Source: Peromyscus leucopus
Taxonomy: Eukaryota > Chordata > Mammalia > Rodentia > Cricetidae
NCBI RefSeq assembly: GCF_004664715.2
Contig: NC_051072.1
Coordinates: forward strand, 45,678,142-45,742,141
DNA length: 64,000 bases
Direction of reading: 5' to 3'
Program-made: the position numbers and the translations under genes
The notes under the pieces: model-generated
The model's input: the letters and a program-made list of their open reading frames with translations, nothing else
Told to the model about the DNA's origin: nothing
The model's database searches: none
Shown here: in pieces, positions 23,191-34,728 of the stretch
Numbering within the stretch: position 1 is the stretch's first letter
Layout of the letters: the number at the start of each line of letters is the position of its first letter

Positions 23191-24572
23191 TAGATGACTA
23201 GAACTAAAAAATGACCTTTCCCTTAGCATTTCAGTGTGTACTGCGTCCTTGGAAAAAGCTTGAAAAGTTGCATCTTCAGGTCCCGGAGTAACTGTCTTAT
23301 ACACTGGGAACTGTTCTGCTTACACAGTTGCTTGTTTTGTGTTTTAAGCTTGAGTGAAAGTGAAAACATTTGGTTACTTTGGTCTCTGTGAAAATCCATT
23401 ATAATTGTGAAAACTACTAACTGTCACCAGGCACTCTTTCCTTCATGATATCTGACCTCACATTGCATTATCATCCTGACTTGGGTCTCTTGGGAAATAT
23501 CTCTCGAGTCTTTAAGAGGGCAAGTGATCACCCTAGGCAGGCTCCATTCCCTGAGGAGCTGGGAGGGGTCTGACTTCTGTGGCATCCTCTCTGGAACTGA
23601 ACCCTGTGGACGACTCCATGTTTTCATCTCCTCTTGCTACCTGGGGTCCCTGGCTCTTTATCTCTTGTTAGTTGAACCTTTTCTTTCCAGATGGTCAATT
23701 TCTCTCATTTTGTTTCCTTTCCTAAACCAACACCAGCTCTGTGTTCCCTGCTCAATTCAGTGCAGCACCTGTCTGTTGTTTGACTCACCTTGATCTCTAC
23801 ACATCCAGTGTCTCCTGAGCTATTTGAACTTCTGAGCCTGCCCTTGCCTAGGAAATGCTGCTCCTGAGGTTGATGAATAACATTTCCAGTGACCCCATAA
23901 CTTTAGTTCTTCATTTCTGACTGCATTCAACAAGCGTGAATGTGTACTAAGCTGTATGGAACTATGCATATGGAAAATGTATGTACTGCAAGGGGGTAAT
24001 GGGCTTCTCTGACCATGTTTTCTAAAGCCCTCTGAGGAGAACCATAGATCCTTTGGACTTTAGCTCTCTCGCAGGAGATTTGATTTACCTGGAATTGACT
24101 TCCTCTACAGGGAAAGCAGTGTGTGCATTACAGGCATGTGATGTGGATAGCTAGGAACTTTTCCAATGCATTAACCACCATTAGTAATAATTAATCTGGT
24201 GAGGTAAGAAAATACTCTGGCTGATGGAAACTCCAGTTTTGATGTCCCCAACTTACTGGACATGTGACCTTGTAGAAATCATTTTGCTTTTTTTATATTT
24301 TCTGACTCGTTTTTTTTTTTTTTCCCCTCACAGAATCTCCAGTTTAAGTAAGGGTCAGTTAATGACCGTAGAAATATTTGGATACTGGAAAATTTAGTGC
24401 TACTGTGTCTTAAGTATTTATACAACTCTGAGATCTTGGAAGGAGACTCATTTTTGTGTTTATCTTACAGAAAACTTTGTATCCCTTACTGAGGAATTTT
24501 ATGTTTCCTATTTTTTTCAACTTGTTAATTTCTAGCATTGAGCAACAACCACCTTTTTCTTTCCTTTCTTCC
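23191..24572. other. No gene seen; possible very old LINE text
   Basis: No coding signal. C/T-rich sequence at about 23640-23940 has a vague ancient-LINE character but is too diverged to call. A T15 run lies at about 24309-24323. Confidence 0.4.
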
Positions 24573-24657
24573 CTTCTCTTTGTGGACAGGGTCTGTATGG
24601 CCTGAGCCGGCCCCTGGCCTTGAACTATCCAGCCTCCTGCCTAAGTCTCCCATGACT
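24573..24657 (-). mobile_element. Possible B1/B4 relic, antisense
   Basis: 'tgtggacagggtctgtatgg', 'gcccctggccttgaactatc' and 'cagcctcctgcctaagtctc' resemble the left and middle part of an antisense B1/B4. Short and diverged. Confidence 0.4.
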
Positions 24658-25559
24658 TTGGCTGATCATCAACTTACGAAACTATTAGCTATCGATTTTC
24701 AGATGATTGCAACTCCCTTTTCTTTCCTCAGCTAATAAAATGCTCCGAATGAAACTTACGCTATCTTCTCTTTGCCTAGTTATGGTCACTTCTTCCAAGC
24801 CATTGACAGTTTTGTGGGCTCTGTGTGGTTTTTCTGTGTTCTGAAAGAAGGATGTAATAACTTAAAGCAGTTATCTGAGGACCTTAGTCTCTAACTGTCT
24901 GGAAGTTCTAGGATGTGACCAGGAGAGCCAGAGCAGTGAGATCTTTGGTGGAGGTACTATCCCTGCTTCAGTACTTTCTCCTGTAGGTCAAGAAGTATGA
25001 ACGTGGTTCTTTTGGTGGTACCCGGTGAGGAACTAGGCTTGTCTCAGCACTGGGAAGCCTGTAGGACATCTTGGAGTGGATTCTGATTGCCGCTTTCCGT
25101 CAAGCCTGACAAACAAGAACTGGGCACTTTTATGTCAGTATAGTTATTCTGTGACTGTTGAGTGCATTTTGCTAACACCATATCATGGTGTCCCACAGAA
25201 CTTTAGTTCACCTCCTAATAACATCCTTAGATCGACAACACCTTAAAGCACCTGGCCCAGGGTTCCAAACCCAAGTAAGTGGTGGAATAGACATTCCTAA
25301 GGATCCTCATTAGTACTGATTAAGTTTCTTTCTGAAAATTTGGTACAGCAAAAAACTTTGAATACAGGAAAGAAATTCTCTCATGAAAAATAGGAAATTC
25401 TGGATGCCTTGGAGATGATTTGTTAAGGATACAGTGCCTTTCTGCATGATTGGTTATGATATAATTTTAAGTTCCTAGTTTCCCAAGTGCCTTAACTTTT
25501 GTATTCTTGCTAAGTCCACAGAAGTATCTCTTATGGCCCTGCTGACTGCCCAAGGGAAA
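24658..25559. other. No gene or clear repeat seen
   Basis: Unique AT-leaning sequence. No recognisable transposon or coding pattern. Confidence 0.45.
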
Positions 25560-25666
25560 CCTTGTCTTAGAGGAGGTAGGAATGGGGGAAGGGTTGGGGG
25601 GAGCAGAGGGGGATCTGTGGTTGGTATGTAAAATGAATAGAAAATTTCTTAATAATAAAAATACAG
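25560..25666 (+). mobile_element. Rodent L1 3' terminus, sense (short)
   Basis: A G-rich stretch ('gggggaagggttggggggag') followed by 'tggttggtatgtaaaatgaa' and 'tttcttaataataaaaatac' is the typical last ~100 bp of a muroid L1. A retroelement with a similar end cannot be excluded. Confidence 0.6.
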
Positions 25667-26212
25667 AGAAGAAAATGGCACAAACATGGAATCAGAATAA
25701 TTCTGTTGGAGACCCAATGAAGTAGACACTATACTTTGAGGGACCTCAGCCTGGAGTTGGTGTATTGCTCAGAGTAGCAAGCAGTTGGATTGGGTTAATT
25801 AGACTGAACTATTGCAAAGTACAACTTGTAGGTCTTTGACTAGGAGCTCTTATAGATAGTTCTTACAGTATTGCTTGGGCTTTTTGTTTGTTTGCAAAAT
25901 TCGAAATAAAAACGAGGAACATAAAAGAAATATCTCTTATGATATTAAGGCCATGTTTAGTATGCACAGATGTAATTGAGTTAAACAAATTCAGAACAGG
26001 TGTCTAAAAATAAAGGTTTCATTTTACAGTCTTATCCGAGTTCTGTAACCAAACACACAGTTGAGGGGAAATCCAAAATCAAATCAAACTGTGAGCAACT
26101 TGATGTCATGGCAGGGCCTACTTTCTGATTCATAGATGGTTGAGTTCTTGTTGTCCTCATCTGCCAGAAGAGGAGAGGAAATTCTTTGGAGTCTCTTTTA
26201 GAAGAACATTAT

Positions 26213-26280
26213 TCTAGTCACCTTCCTGTCATGTAACAAAATACCTGAGATAATCAACTTTCAAAGAGAAAAGTTGTTTT
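26213..26280 (-). mobile_element. MaLR-like LTR, left part, split by L1
   Basis: 'gtcatgtaacaaaatacctg' and 'agataatcaactttcaaaga' match the antisense of the 3' end of MaLR-type LTRs. The remainder resumes at about 26965, so the LTR appears to have been interrupted by the L1 between them. Confidence 0.6.
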
Positions 26281-26400
26281 AACTTAAATTAAAACAATTC
26301 ATACATGGTTACTGTATTTACATTACTTCTACCTCTCCCACCTGCAGATCCTCCCATACCACTCACTCCTTCTCAAATTTATGATCTCTTCTTTTGAAAT

Positions 26401-26447
26401 TGTGTGTGTGTTTGTGTGTGTGCGCGCGCGCACGCGCACACATACAC
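26401..26447. repeat. (GT)n/(GC)n/(CA)n tract inside L1 UTR
   Basis: GT units pass to GC then CA units. The tract occupies the same relative place in the L1 UTR as the tracts at 53864-53913 and 61542-61576. Confidence 0.9.
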
Positions 26448-26614
26448 ACTTTACTGAGTCTATTAGCACTGCTCATATGTATATCATTTGTATCTCATAT
26501 GTATATGTATTTAGGCTGACCCTTGGGATTGGATGGCTTCTTAGGGGACTAGACCCTGAATAAAACTGATTCTCCCTTTCACAACAGCCATTGATTACAA
26601 TATTGGCTTATTGT

Positions 26615-26780
26615 GCTGGGCGGTGGTGGCGCACGCCTTTAATCCCAGCACTCGGGAGGCAGAGGCAGGCGGATCTCTGTGAGTTCGAGGCCAGCCTGGT
26701 CTACAGCGCGAGATCCAGGAAAGGCGCAAGGTTACACAGAGAAACCCTGTCTCGAAAAACCAAAAAAAAAAAAAAAAAAA
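26615..26780 (+). mobile_element. B1 SINE, sense, well preserved
   Basis: Full-length B1 from 'gctgggcggtggtggcgcac' to 'aaaccctgtctcgaaaaacc' with an A19 tail (26762-26780). The B boxes and the 7SL-derived core are intact. The variant 'gatccaggaaaggcgcaagg' is the form I associate with cricetid rodents. The flanks share 'attggctt' (26602-26609) with the sequence after the tail (about 26780-26787), a short imperfect target duplication. Confidence 0.95.
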
Positions 26781-26964
26781 TTGGCTTGTCAACGAATATC
26801 ATTTTTTATATTTGGTCAGGCAATCATATTATGAGATTTCACGGGTGTAGCTTCTACATTATGTAGAGAGGACACTATCTTGGAGCAGACATCTTGGTCC
26901 TCTGGCTCTTAGAATCTTTTTGACTCATCCTTTAGATTTTTTTCCTGAGTTTTAGGAAAAGGGG

Positions 26965-27300
26965 TTACATTAAAGGTTTATTTTGATTCCTAGATTTGGA
27001 GATTGTGGTCTGTGACTGGTTGACTACCTTGTTTTGGGGACTGGATCAAGGAATCACATCATGGTACAAATGATGTGGCACTTCAACCCCACTGATCTCA
27101 TTACAATCCAGGGAGTACATAGGAAGAAGAGGCAGGACCTCACTGTCTTCTTCAGGAACACATCTTTCATGTTCTAAACATCTCCCTCTCTTTGAGGTTC
27201 CATTTGCCAACAGTGCCGTCCCAGAGACCTAGGCTTTAGTGCACAGGTCTTCGTGGGACATTGAAGATCTAAATTATAGCATATACCAGTCCCACTCATG
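26965..27300 (-). mobile_element. MaLR-like LTR, right part
   Basis: 'taaaggtttattttgattcc' (the antisense AATAAA region), 'cactgatctcattacaatcc', 'ggacctcactgtcttcttca' and 'cattgaagatctaaattata' fit the antisense of a MaLR-type LTR. It completes the fragment at 26213-26280. Confidence 0.55.
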
Positions 27301-28273
27301 AAAGCTGTGTTCTCACAACCCGATGCCTGACATAGCCTTGCTTGTTCACACCCTTGAATTGGAGTCAGGGTTCATCCTAGCAAGTTTTAGAGACAACATG
27401 TTTATTCTATTGCACTAATAGTGGCTATCTCACATTTGTTTGAACTCATTTGCCCTTATTTATGGTAATAATCATGAATGTCTAAGCAGATAATTTTAAT
27501 TTTATTGATTTATATAGTTTGGTAAACGATGCCCTTTGACTCACAGCCCTGAAAGCATTGTGTGTATGTATAAACTGAAAGCATCTAAAGCCACACATAG
27601 GATTTATTTTGTGAAAAGCTGACCTGTGCACACTTATGCGTCTCATTACCATTCCTACCCCTGGACTCCCTGTGCCATCTCTGTTGGGCTCACATCTGTT
27701 CAAACTCTTTTGATAGGTCTGTTTCTAATAGCTTTATTTTATACCTCTTTTGAGCCATGCAGGTTAGACCTGTTTTGCAGAACAACCCATCCCCTGCTGC
27801 CATCCCTGGTGTTTCTTTGTGTAGTAGAGGTGCATCATGGGACACACAGGTGGATCTTTGCTCTCAGGCAGTGGTCTGGTTAATCTCTTTGCATAGACAT
27901 TCTAATGTAACAGTGAGCTTGCTTGTATTCCACTCATCGCCCATTGACTCTCCCATTCTTCTGTAGTAAGTACTCCAGTCTACTTTGTAGGTAACTTGGT
28001 GGCAGCAGTCCAACAGCTAAGAAGAGATGTGTATAAAAGGAAGAATGGAAGACCAGTACACAAAACCACATGAATGAATGCAAAGCTTTCTTCTGGGTAT
28101 TACTTCATCAGAAACTTTCAGATGAACTCCAACAATGAATGACCATATAGTATAGAGATTACTGTAAGACTTCTTAAGATTTTTTGTTCTACATTGTTTT
28201 TTGGAAACGTGAGTTTGAAGGACTCTGTTTTGAGTTGAGGAGCTCCCAGGCCAAGCCCATCAGTTGTCTTTGC
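27301..28273. other. No gene or clear repeat seen
   Basis: Unique sequence. Open frames at 27482-27966 lie on both strands without motifs. Confidence 0.45.
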
Positions 28274-28452
28274 CGTCTTTAGTCACTGTTCTATTGCTAT
28301 GAAGAGACACTGTGACCAAGGCAAGTCTTGTAGAAGAAAGCATTTGACTAGGGGCTTGCTCATGGTTTCACACAGTCTATTGTCATCATGGTGTGAAGCA
28401 GGCAGGCATGGTGCTGGAGCAGTAGCCTAGAGTTACATCCTGATCCACAGGC

Positions 28453-28503
<51 letters not shown>

Positions 28504-28699
28504 AGAGACTGAGCCTGAGCCTGGCATGGGCTTTTGAAACCTCCATGCCCACCCCAGTTGACACACTTTCTCCAAAAAGGACACACCTACTCTAACAAGG
28601 TGGCCACACTTCCTAATTCTTCCCAAACAGTTTATCAGCTGGGGACTGAGCCTGCAAATATATGAGCCTATTGGGACCATTCTCATTCAGACCCTCACA
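28274..28699 (-). mobile_element. Solo MaLR LTR (ORR1/MT-like), antisense
   Basis: A near-complete LTR. From the left: 'tagtcactgttctattgcta', 'agagacactgtgaccaaggc', 'gcaggcaggcatggtgctgg', 'atcctgatccacaggcagga', a (GA)n tract, 'gcatgggcttttgaaacctc' and 'catgcccaccccagttgaca', ending 'cattcagaccctcaca'. The flanks 28269-28273 and 28700-28704 agree at 4 of 5 bases, compatible with a decayed 5-bp target duplication. No internal retroviral sequence is present, so it is a solo LTR. Confidence 0.85.
28455..28500. repeat. (GA)n microsatellite within MaLR LTR
   Basis: Twenty-three uninterrupted GA units, where family members normally carry a short CT/GA run. Ser/Leu-rich open frames on the minus strand are artefacts of this repeat. 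Confidence 0.95.
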
Positions 28700-28704
28700 C
28701 TTGC

Positions 28705-29489
28705 CAGTAATTTTTACTTACATTATAGCTTGCTTTCAATAAGCAATTAAGGATTGATTGTAATCATCAGAATCATAAAGGCTTTATAAACATTGATAGC
28801 ATATAATCCTTCAATTGTAAGGCAAATAAACACCACAAGTCAAAAATAGCTTTGTATGTGTGAAAATTTTATGTGTAATAAAAGTTACAAAATAAAGGCT
28901 TTATTGTCCACATTCTTTTTCATAAATTTAGTCCTTTCAAGAAAGCCTAGATTTGAAAATGAAAATATTGAACAAGCAAGTGGGTTTGATTTTTCACTCT
29001 ACTAGAAAGATGTGAGAGAAATATGCTTGCCATAATCAATAATAAGATGTTCACACTGTGATTTTCAGGAGTTATTTAATACTATCTCTTATAAAACCTC
29101 TGTGCTGGCCCTGGTTCTAGAGTTCTCAATCGAGATGACATCAGAGGGAGCTGTGAGCAAAGCAACAGTCTAGAAAGTTCTTCAGGAGCTAGAGCATCCT
29201 TACCCAAGGCTGTGGTGGTCACCAAAAAGCAAATAACACAATTTGAAGCCAAACAATGCCAAAAAATACAACATGGGGAATTTGCCTGTATTCTGAAGTG
29301 TGGATGGCTAAGGGTTATAAGGAGAATAAGGTATTTTAGGTAAGGGAGATTATATGTGCACGTATATGGAGATGGTGGGTCAAGGTTTATTTAAATTGAC
29401 TTAGAGGGGAAACCTTATAGAGATTTCACCAAGTTCAACTTGAAAGGTGTTTAGGAGTTTGACCTTTTTAACTACCTGCTGGTGCTTAT
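28705..29489. other. No gene or clear repeat seen
   Basis: AT-rich unique DNA with no coding pattern. Confidence 0.45.
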
Positions 29490-29583
29490 TTTATTTTTTT
29501 TTTCTTGGTACTGGAGATTGACCTGAACCCAGAATCACCTGCATACTAGCCATGTGCTCCATCACGGATCTACCCCTCCGCCC
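29490..29583 (-). mobile_element. ID-family SINE relic, antisense
   Basis: T-rich start, then 'ttggtactggagattgacct', 'gaacccagaatcacctgcat' and 'gtgctccatcacggatctac', which is the antisense of the tRNA-Ala-derived ID head. Diverged. Confidence 0.6.
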
Positions 29584-30599
29584 CTGCTGTTGGTTTTTGA
29601 TATAGGCCAAACAGCAGAGACCTCAGGATTTGAGGCCCAGGGCTCACTTGGGCACCTTGAACGTAAAGTTCTGGGACTGGAGCAGTGTGCTTGGCTGTGC
29701 TGAGGAAGTTTTCAGGTGATTTCAGGTGATTCTCTGTGATCGGCTTGAGAGCCGGCCATGTGCTAGGAAGAGTGTTGGGAGCCCCTCCCTCCCTGCTTCC
29801 TGTAGGCAGCAATCCCTTTCTCTTCCCTCTTATGTGTCAGGGCCCGGAGGCGCTCTTCCCTGCTCTTCTTACTTGTCAGTCATCATGCTCTTCCTTCCGT
29901 CCTTTCTAAGACCCCATTGGTCTTGGACGCACCGACCATCAGGCCATAACACCCCTGTGGGCATCAGGGAGCTTCAGACTCCTGTCACACCCAGCATTCA
30001 CTAACATGTTGTCTCTAAGCCGCCTTTCTTTATCTCAGGGTTCCTGTGCGTCCACAGAAGTTGAGCCTCCCCGTGAGAATCAAATCAGCAGTCTTGCCTG
30101 GGAGGTTCTGTGCTTCCTCCATCCAGCTGTGCCCTCTCCCTGACCTCAACCCTACCCCCATACTTGGTCACACCTCAGGCTTGCCTCCTGACCCAGCAAA
30201 TTTAAAAAAGAATATATGTCTTTTATAAATTAAATAAAAGAAAAAATATCTCCCATTTCTTACTCTCCCAGTGGGTTGGGTTTAGCCTCACCTTGCCTTG
30301 GTACAATCCACATAGCCTTGTTTTCAGTACCCAGAGCTGAGTGTCCTGCAGATAGGAGCACACTCAGGATCACTGGTCCAAACTCAGCACTGCCGCGCCA
30401 TTTCAGCCATTCACTGACATGACTGTCCACCTCCACTCTCTCTTCTTGATGCTTCTCTGCTGTCTCGTCCACCCCTGTCCATCCCATTTCCCTGCTTAGG
30501 ATACAGTCTGTGGCTCTGCATCCTTGCTTGCCTTTTCTTTCACTGGCTGATATAACCGTTTCATAGGTACCTCTCATTCTGGCCATCTGGCCAGGGCTG
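29584..30599. other. No gene seen
   Basis: C/T-rich sequence without a convincing exon. Open frames on opposite strands (29570-29812 minus, 29726-30004 plus, 30260-30586 minus) show no motif. An old LINE may begin near 30250. Confidence 0.4.
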
Positions 30600-31500
30600 G
30601 AATAGTATATGGATTGTCTTTAATTCTCTTCTTCATCTAGACACTTTCTTTAAGAAATCTAGATATGTGGCCCCATTTTCTTCATGAAATTTAGCTATCC
30701 AGCTCTTGGCCTTATGCTTCATTTGGGAGTCAATACTCTATCCCCTCTCGTCTTTCATTCCAGCCTGGACTTTTCCTGTGTATTCAGGTTTGAGGCCCAC
30801 TTTGGGTAGACATCTTAATAAGTAAACTAGAGTTCACAGTTGGCCACAAGTACCACTGCCACGAACCCTCAGATCCCAAACTCCGAGTCATCTATTTCTT
30901 TTCTGTTCTTCCTTCCTACCTCAGTTCTGCAGTTAATTCTGTGGTCTTTGCCTTCGAAACCTTCCTTCACTGCTAACCCCCAATCTAGGACACCCTCTTT
31001 GAACTTCTGTACTTTTGTGGTCTGTCTTCTTTCAGATCCCCTTCCTTCCGGTCTGATCTCCATCAGTTATCTCCTGTCTTGCTTACTGCACAACCCAGGC
31101 TGTTGTCGCCTATACTGAAAGTCTGCAGGACATCTTAGTACAGTTAGGATCAGGTCATCTTTTCACCACATCCTGACTCTGGGTGACCGAGCGCTTCCAC
31201 CTTGTACTTGGAACTGCCTCTGCCATAGTCTCCACAGCCACACCGCTCTGCTGCTTCCCTCAAGAACACCCACTTCCAGTATCAGAGCCATTGTGTTGCT
31301 GGCTCTTCTGCTCCGGGCCTTGGATCTTGCAGTTGGACCTCCTCATTGTTTCTCAGTCAAGTGTTCACTCTTCCAAAAATGTCCTGGCTGGCTTGGCTTA
31401 AGCAACACCCTCTCACTGTAACTGGTTGCCTTGCTTCCTGATCTTCAAGGACCTTGCGCCCTGAGCTGTAACAGCCCTTGTCTAAGTCACCATTCCGTGA
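30600..31500 (+). mobile_element. Possible ancient LINE 3' region (L1M/L2 type)
   Basis: The C/T-rich text, with phrases such as 'caaactccgagtcatctatt', 'cctcattgtttctcagtcaa', 'cttccaaaaatgtcctggct' and 'taagtcaccattccgtgaaa', resembles the pyrimidine-rich 3' regions of very old mammalian LINEs in style and word order. Divergence is high. A profile search is needed to confirm. Confidence 0.35.
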
Positions 31501-32317
31501 AAGCAGTTGTTTCAGCGTAGGTACACGTACTTCTTTTTTCATGAGTGAATGATCAGTATAGCTTGGATCGTGAAACTACAGCTATGAGGGAGGCCTCAGT
31601 GGCTCGGGCAGTCATTTACAGTGTTCCTTTCATAGCCTGGCTCCTTTTGCCCCTCTGGCCTGAGAGGTATTTCCTTCCTTGCGGTTGACAGGCATTAGGA
31701 CCACAGTGGAGGCTCCTAATTGTATTTTCTCCTTGAGCAGCAAAGAGAATAAATAATGGCAGTTTGAGAGTGGAATAATAACAGCTTTGAGTTTCTTAGA
31801 TTCCACATCTACTTATAGAGATGTGTGCCGTATATTATGAAGAAACATTCTGGTAGTTTACCCCTCTCAATGGGAACCCCATATGAATGTTTGTTCTCTT
31901 TTTAGTATTCAAATTGTCCATAATCTTGCAAAATCCTTGAAGTCTTAAATTTTGATATGATGTGAGTTAATGTTTTGAATTGAAATTGTTAGAATTTGTT
32001 AAGTTTGAGTAGCCTATTGGAATTTTATAAGGTAGAATGTCACAGAAGCAGAGAGAACATGCTCAGTGGAAGGCTTCATTCATCATTAAGGAACATAACT
32101 TTTTCTTTGCCAATGTGTCCATACAATGCTTGTAGGCAGGTTTAGCCTTTGGGAATGTCAGCTCTTCCCAGAGTCGAGGTGCTGCGAGTCACATTTCTCC
32201 TCATGGCCCTTTACCTCTCTGAGCAAATGAAACCTAGGAATAAAACAGAAAAAAATAAAGCATGTATCACTTCATTCAAATTTCTAGATACATTTCAAAA
32301 CATTTGTCCACTTGTTA
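31501..32317. other. No gene or clear repeat seen
   Basis: Unique AT-rich sequence. Confidence 0.45.
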
Positions 32318-32445
32318 AATAGGATCTTACACTGTAGTTCAGGCTAGTCTGGAACTTGCTATAAAGTCCAGGTTGGCCTCAAACTTGTGGTAATTCTCAG
32401 CCTCCAAAGTTCTAGGATTACAAGTATGAGACTTCATATCTTGCT
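32318..32445 (-). mobile_element. Degenerate B1/B4-like SINE, antisense
   Basis: 'aggatcttacactgtagttc', 'aggctagtctggaacttgct', 'ccaggttggcctcaaacttg' and 'agttctaggattacaagtat' retain the antisense B1 order with partial duplication and many substitutions. Confidence 0.65.
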
Positions 32446-34389
32446 TTAAATATTCTTTGACTTGTATAAGATAAATTGCTCAATATATAGTCCAATATAT
32501 CTTTAAATATTAATAGACTGAGAAGTAGAACGTGGGCATGATTTATGATGTGATGATCAAGTGTTTTAAATATTTGTGTTATAAATGTGGTTTATAGTTA
32601 TTGATAATATAATTTATATCCTATTAATCATGAATAAAGTCATTACTATAATTTAACAATGACTAAAACAGATATTGATTATCATTACTCATGACTAACA
32701 TTGAAGTCACCACTAGTATATATTCTGAACGTATTTCAGCAAATGGTAAGTAACTTAATTCAGAATTTTATTAACTGACCAAGCTGAGCCTGAGTAGGTT
32801 GGGTGTGTGTATGGTTGTTCTCATGACCTTGGAGGTAAATTATGCAACTTGTTGTTCTAAAATTTATTCTAGGTATATTCCAAGAGGTTTTGGCTCTGAT
32901 GTGTGACCTCTGGCAGCATCTGGCAATTTTTTTTCTGATGGTATCCTGCCTCTGGCCCTTCATCATTAGTGAGGCACACACTAGAATCTGTCTCTTGGAG
33001 AAATTTGTGCATGCTATGTCCAGCTCACTGTGTGGCTTTCCCACTGTTCTGGATCTCATACTAGACAGCACTAGGTGGGTTGGCCTCTTTACTGTCTGCA
33101 GCATGTGAAGCTTTGATTTTGTGATCTAGCACCAGGGAGTTTTGCAAGAGTTCAAGTACACCACTAAAGTTTAGGCTTATGCTTTTGTATCTAAGGCTGT
33201 ATTTACAAGCTCATTTTTCCCATTTTTAAAAACCTCGATTACTATGAATACAACATGAATAATGGAAAATGTCATGATGAATCTAAAAAGAAGGAATGAA
33301 GGTCAAGTCTTGACCTTTAACCTCTGTCTGCCCTTTTTCCAAATGGAAGTAGTGATTACACTAACCAACCTTGTAAGCTTATTGTTTCTTTCTTTTTTTA
33401 AATGAAAATGCCCACAAACATGAATTTTCACCTGTCGAGGACCTGAAACATCATGGACTTTTCAGGTTAAAACTTTAAAAAGTGAAATTCTAGTATAGAG
33501 CATGACATCTGAAAGAAATATGATCATTCTTATAAAATTGCTTTATGCCTTAAGCAGTATCTGAGATTAAAAGTTGAATCAGTGGTGGGAATGAGACCGG
33601 AGGGTTAAGGCGTTGGGACCAGCAAGACCAGAATTTTTTTCAATAGACTGTAGCTCCGCTGTGGCAGGGTGAACTCCGTGCTTGTCTGTGCTCCAGTGTG
33701 AACTCTTTAGGCAATCAGAAAATGTGAGGTGCTTTGGAACTCATAGATCATACTACTTTGAGTTAAAACTCTTATGAGAACCTTAAATATTAGCACATGC
33801 AGATACCTTCAGCTTGTTGGCATTTTATGCAAAATGTTTGGGAGTTGCAGGCAGATCCGGTTGTCGGTATGTTGCTAGTGATTAGTAGGGAGAGAGGAGG
33901 CCAAATAGCTGTGTTTTTATCAGCATTATAGTTTTGTTCCTGGGCTTGAATTGCTCCAGTGCTGGATGAGAACAGGGGCTTTTCTGGGTTTATCCTTCTT
34001 TCCTATACTCATTTCTGTCTCCGAGTTTGACTGGGATGCTCAGTTGGTTGACTCGCTCATCAGAACTGCAGCCCATCGCAGATCACACTTCCTCCTGCTC
34101 CTCTTTTTCTCTCCTGTCTTCTCATGAGAAGAAGCCTCCGCTCACTCTCTTCCAGGGCAGTAGAGAAGTCGTGTGTATCGCAGTGTGCTGTGAGCTCTGG
34201 AGGACCTGTCAGTCCGTCAGCATGACGGCTTTGGACTCTGCTGGCCTGGATCAGCCTAGGGATGTTTGTATCTACTAAGCCACAGGAATTGCTAGCTGCC
34301 CCTTAGTCATCTCGGGTTCATGTAGTGACCTAGTTCCTGGAGGAGAGTCTAGAAAAGCCTCAGAAGCCATCTCTGGGGAGCAGAGGTCA
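32446..34389. other. No gene seen; one unexplained 115-codon frame
   Basis: Mostly unique. The minus strand is open from 33104 to 32760. Its translation is basic and has no motif I recognise, ends in a His/Thr/Gln-rich stretch, and lacks splice or promoter context. It could be a decayed retrocopy or chance. Confidence 0.4.
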
Positions 34390-34667
34390 GAGGGGCAGGT
34401 TTCCTGCTTTATTTATGTGTAGTTAATTTAGAATTCTGCTTGCACAAATTCGTTTGAGATCATGTAAAGATTAAACTTACTGTGCGCTGTCTGCATTTCC
34501 CTATAGCTTCCTTTTTATTTTTTTCCTTCCTGTTTTTAATGGGGAGAGCGTGAGCATGTCCAGAATGATAATGGCGGAAACCTCACCGTAATTAAATACA
34601 TGTGCAGCTTCAGGCTTCCAGGAGTCCCAGGTGTGTTTCTCATCTCTGCTTTACTAGTACATCGGGA

Positions 34668-34682
34668 TTTTTTTTTTTTTTT
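34668..34682. repeat. T15 homopolymer
   Basis: Fifteen T residues, followed about 30 nt later by an A16 run that is complementary to it. Confidence 0.9.
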
Positions 34683-34712
34683 AATGAAAACAAAAGGTAT
34701 AAATGATTATTT

Positions 34713-34728
34713 AAAAAAAAAAAAAAAA
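34713..34728. repeat. A16 homopolymer
   Basis: Sixteen A residues. No SINE body precedes it. Confidence 0.9.

Larger units (their letters stand above)
26285..26960 (-). mobile_element. L1 (Lx-type) 3' UTR, antisense, carrying a B1
   Basis: 'caattcatacatggttactg', 'aaatttatgatctcttcttt', a GT/GC tract (26401-26447), 'actgagtctattagcactgc', 'gcttcttaggggactagacc' and 'cttggtcctctggctcttag' follow the Lx 3' UTR in antisense. The element's 3' end is at the left. A B1 at 26615-26780 lies within it. Confidence 0.7.

Noticed and set aside
28360..28686. Ser/Leu-rich minus-strand open frames
   Set aside because: They are read through the (GA)n tract of a solo LTR.
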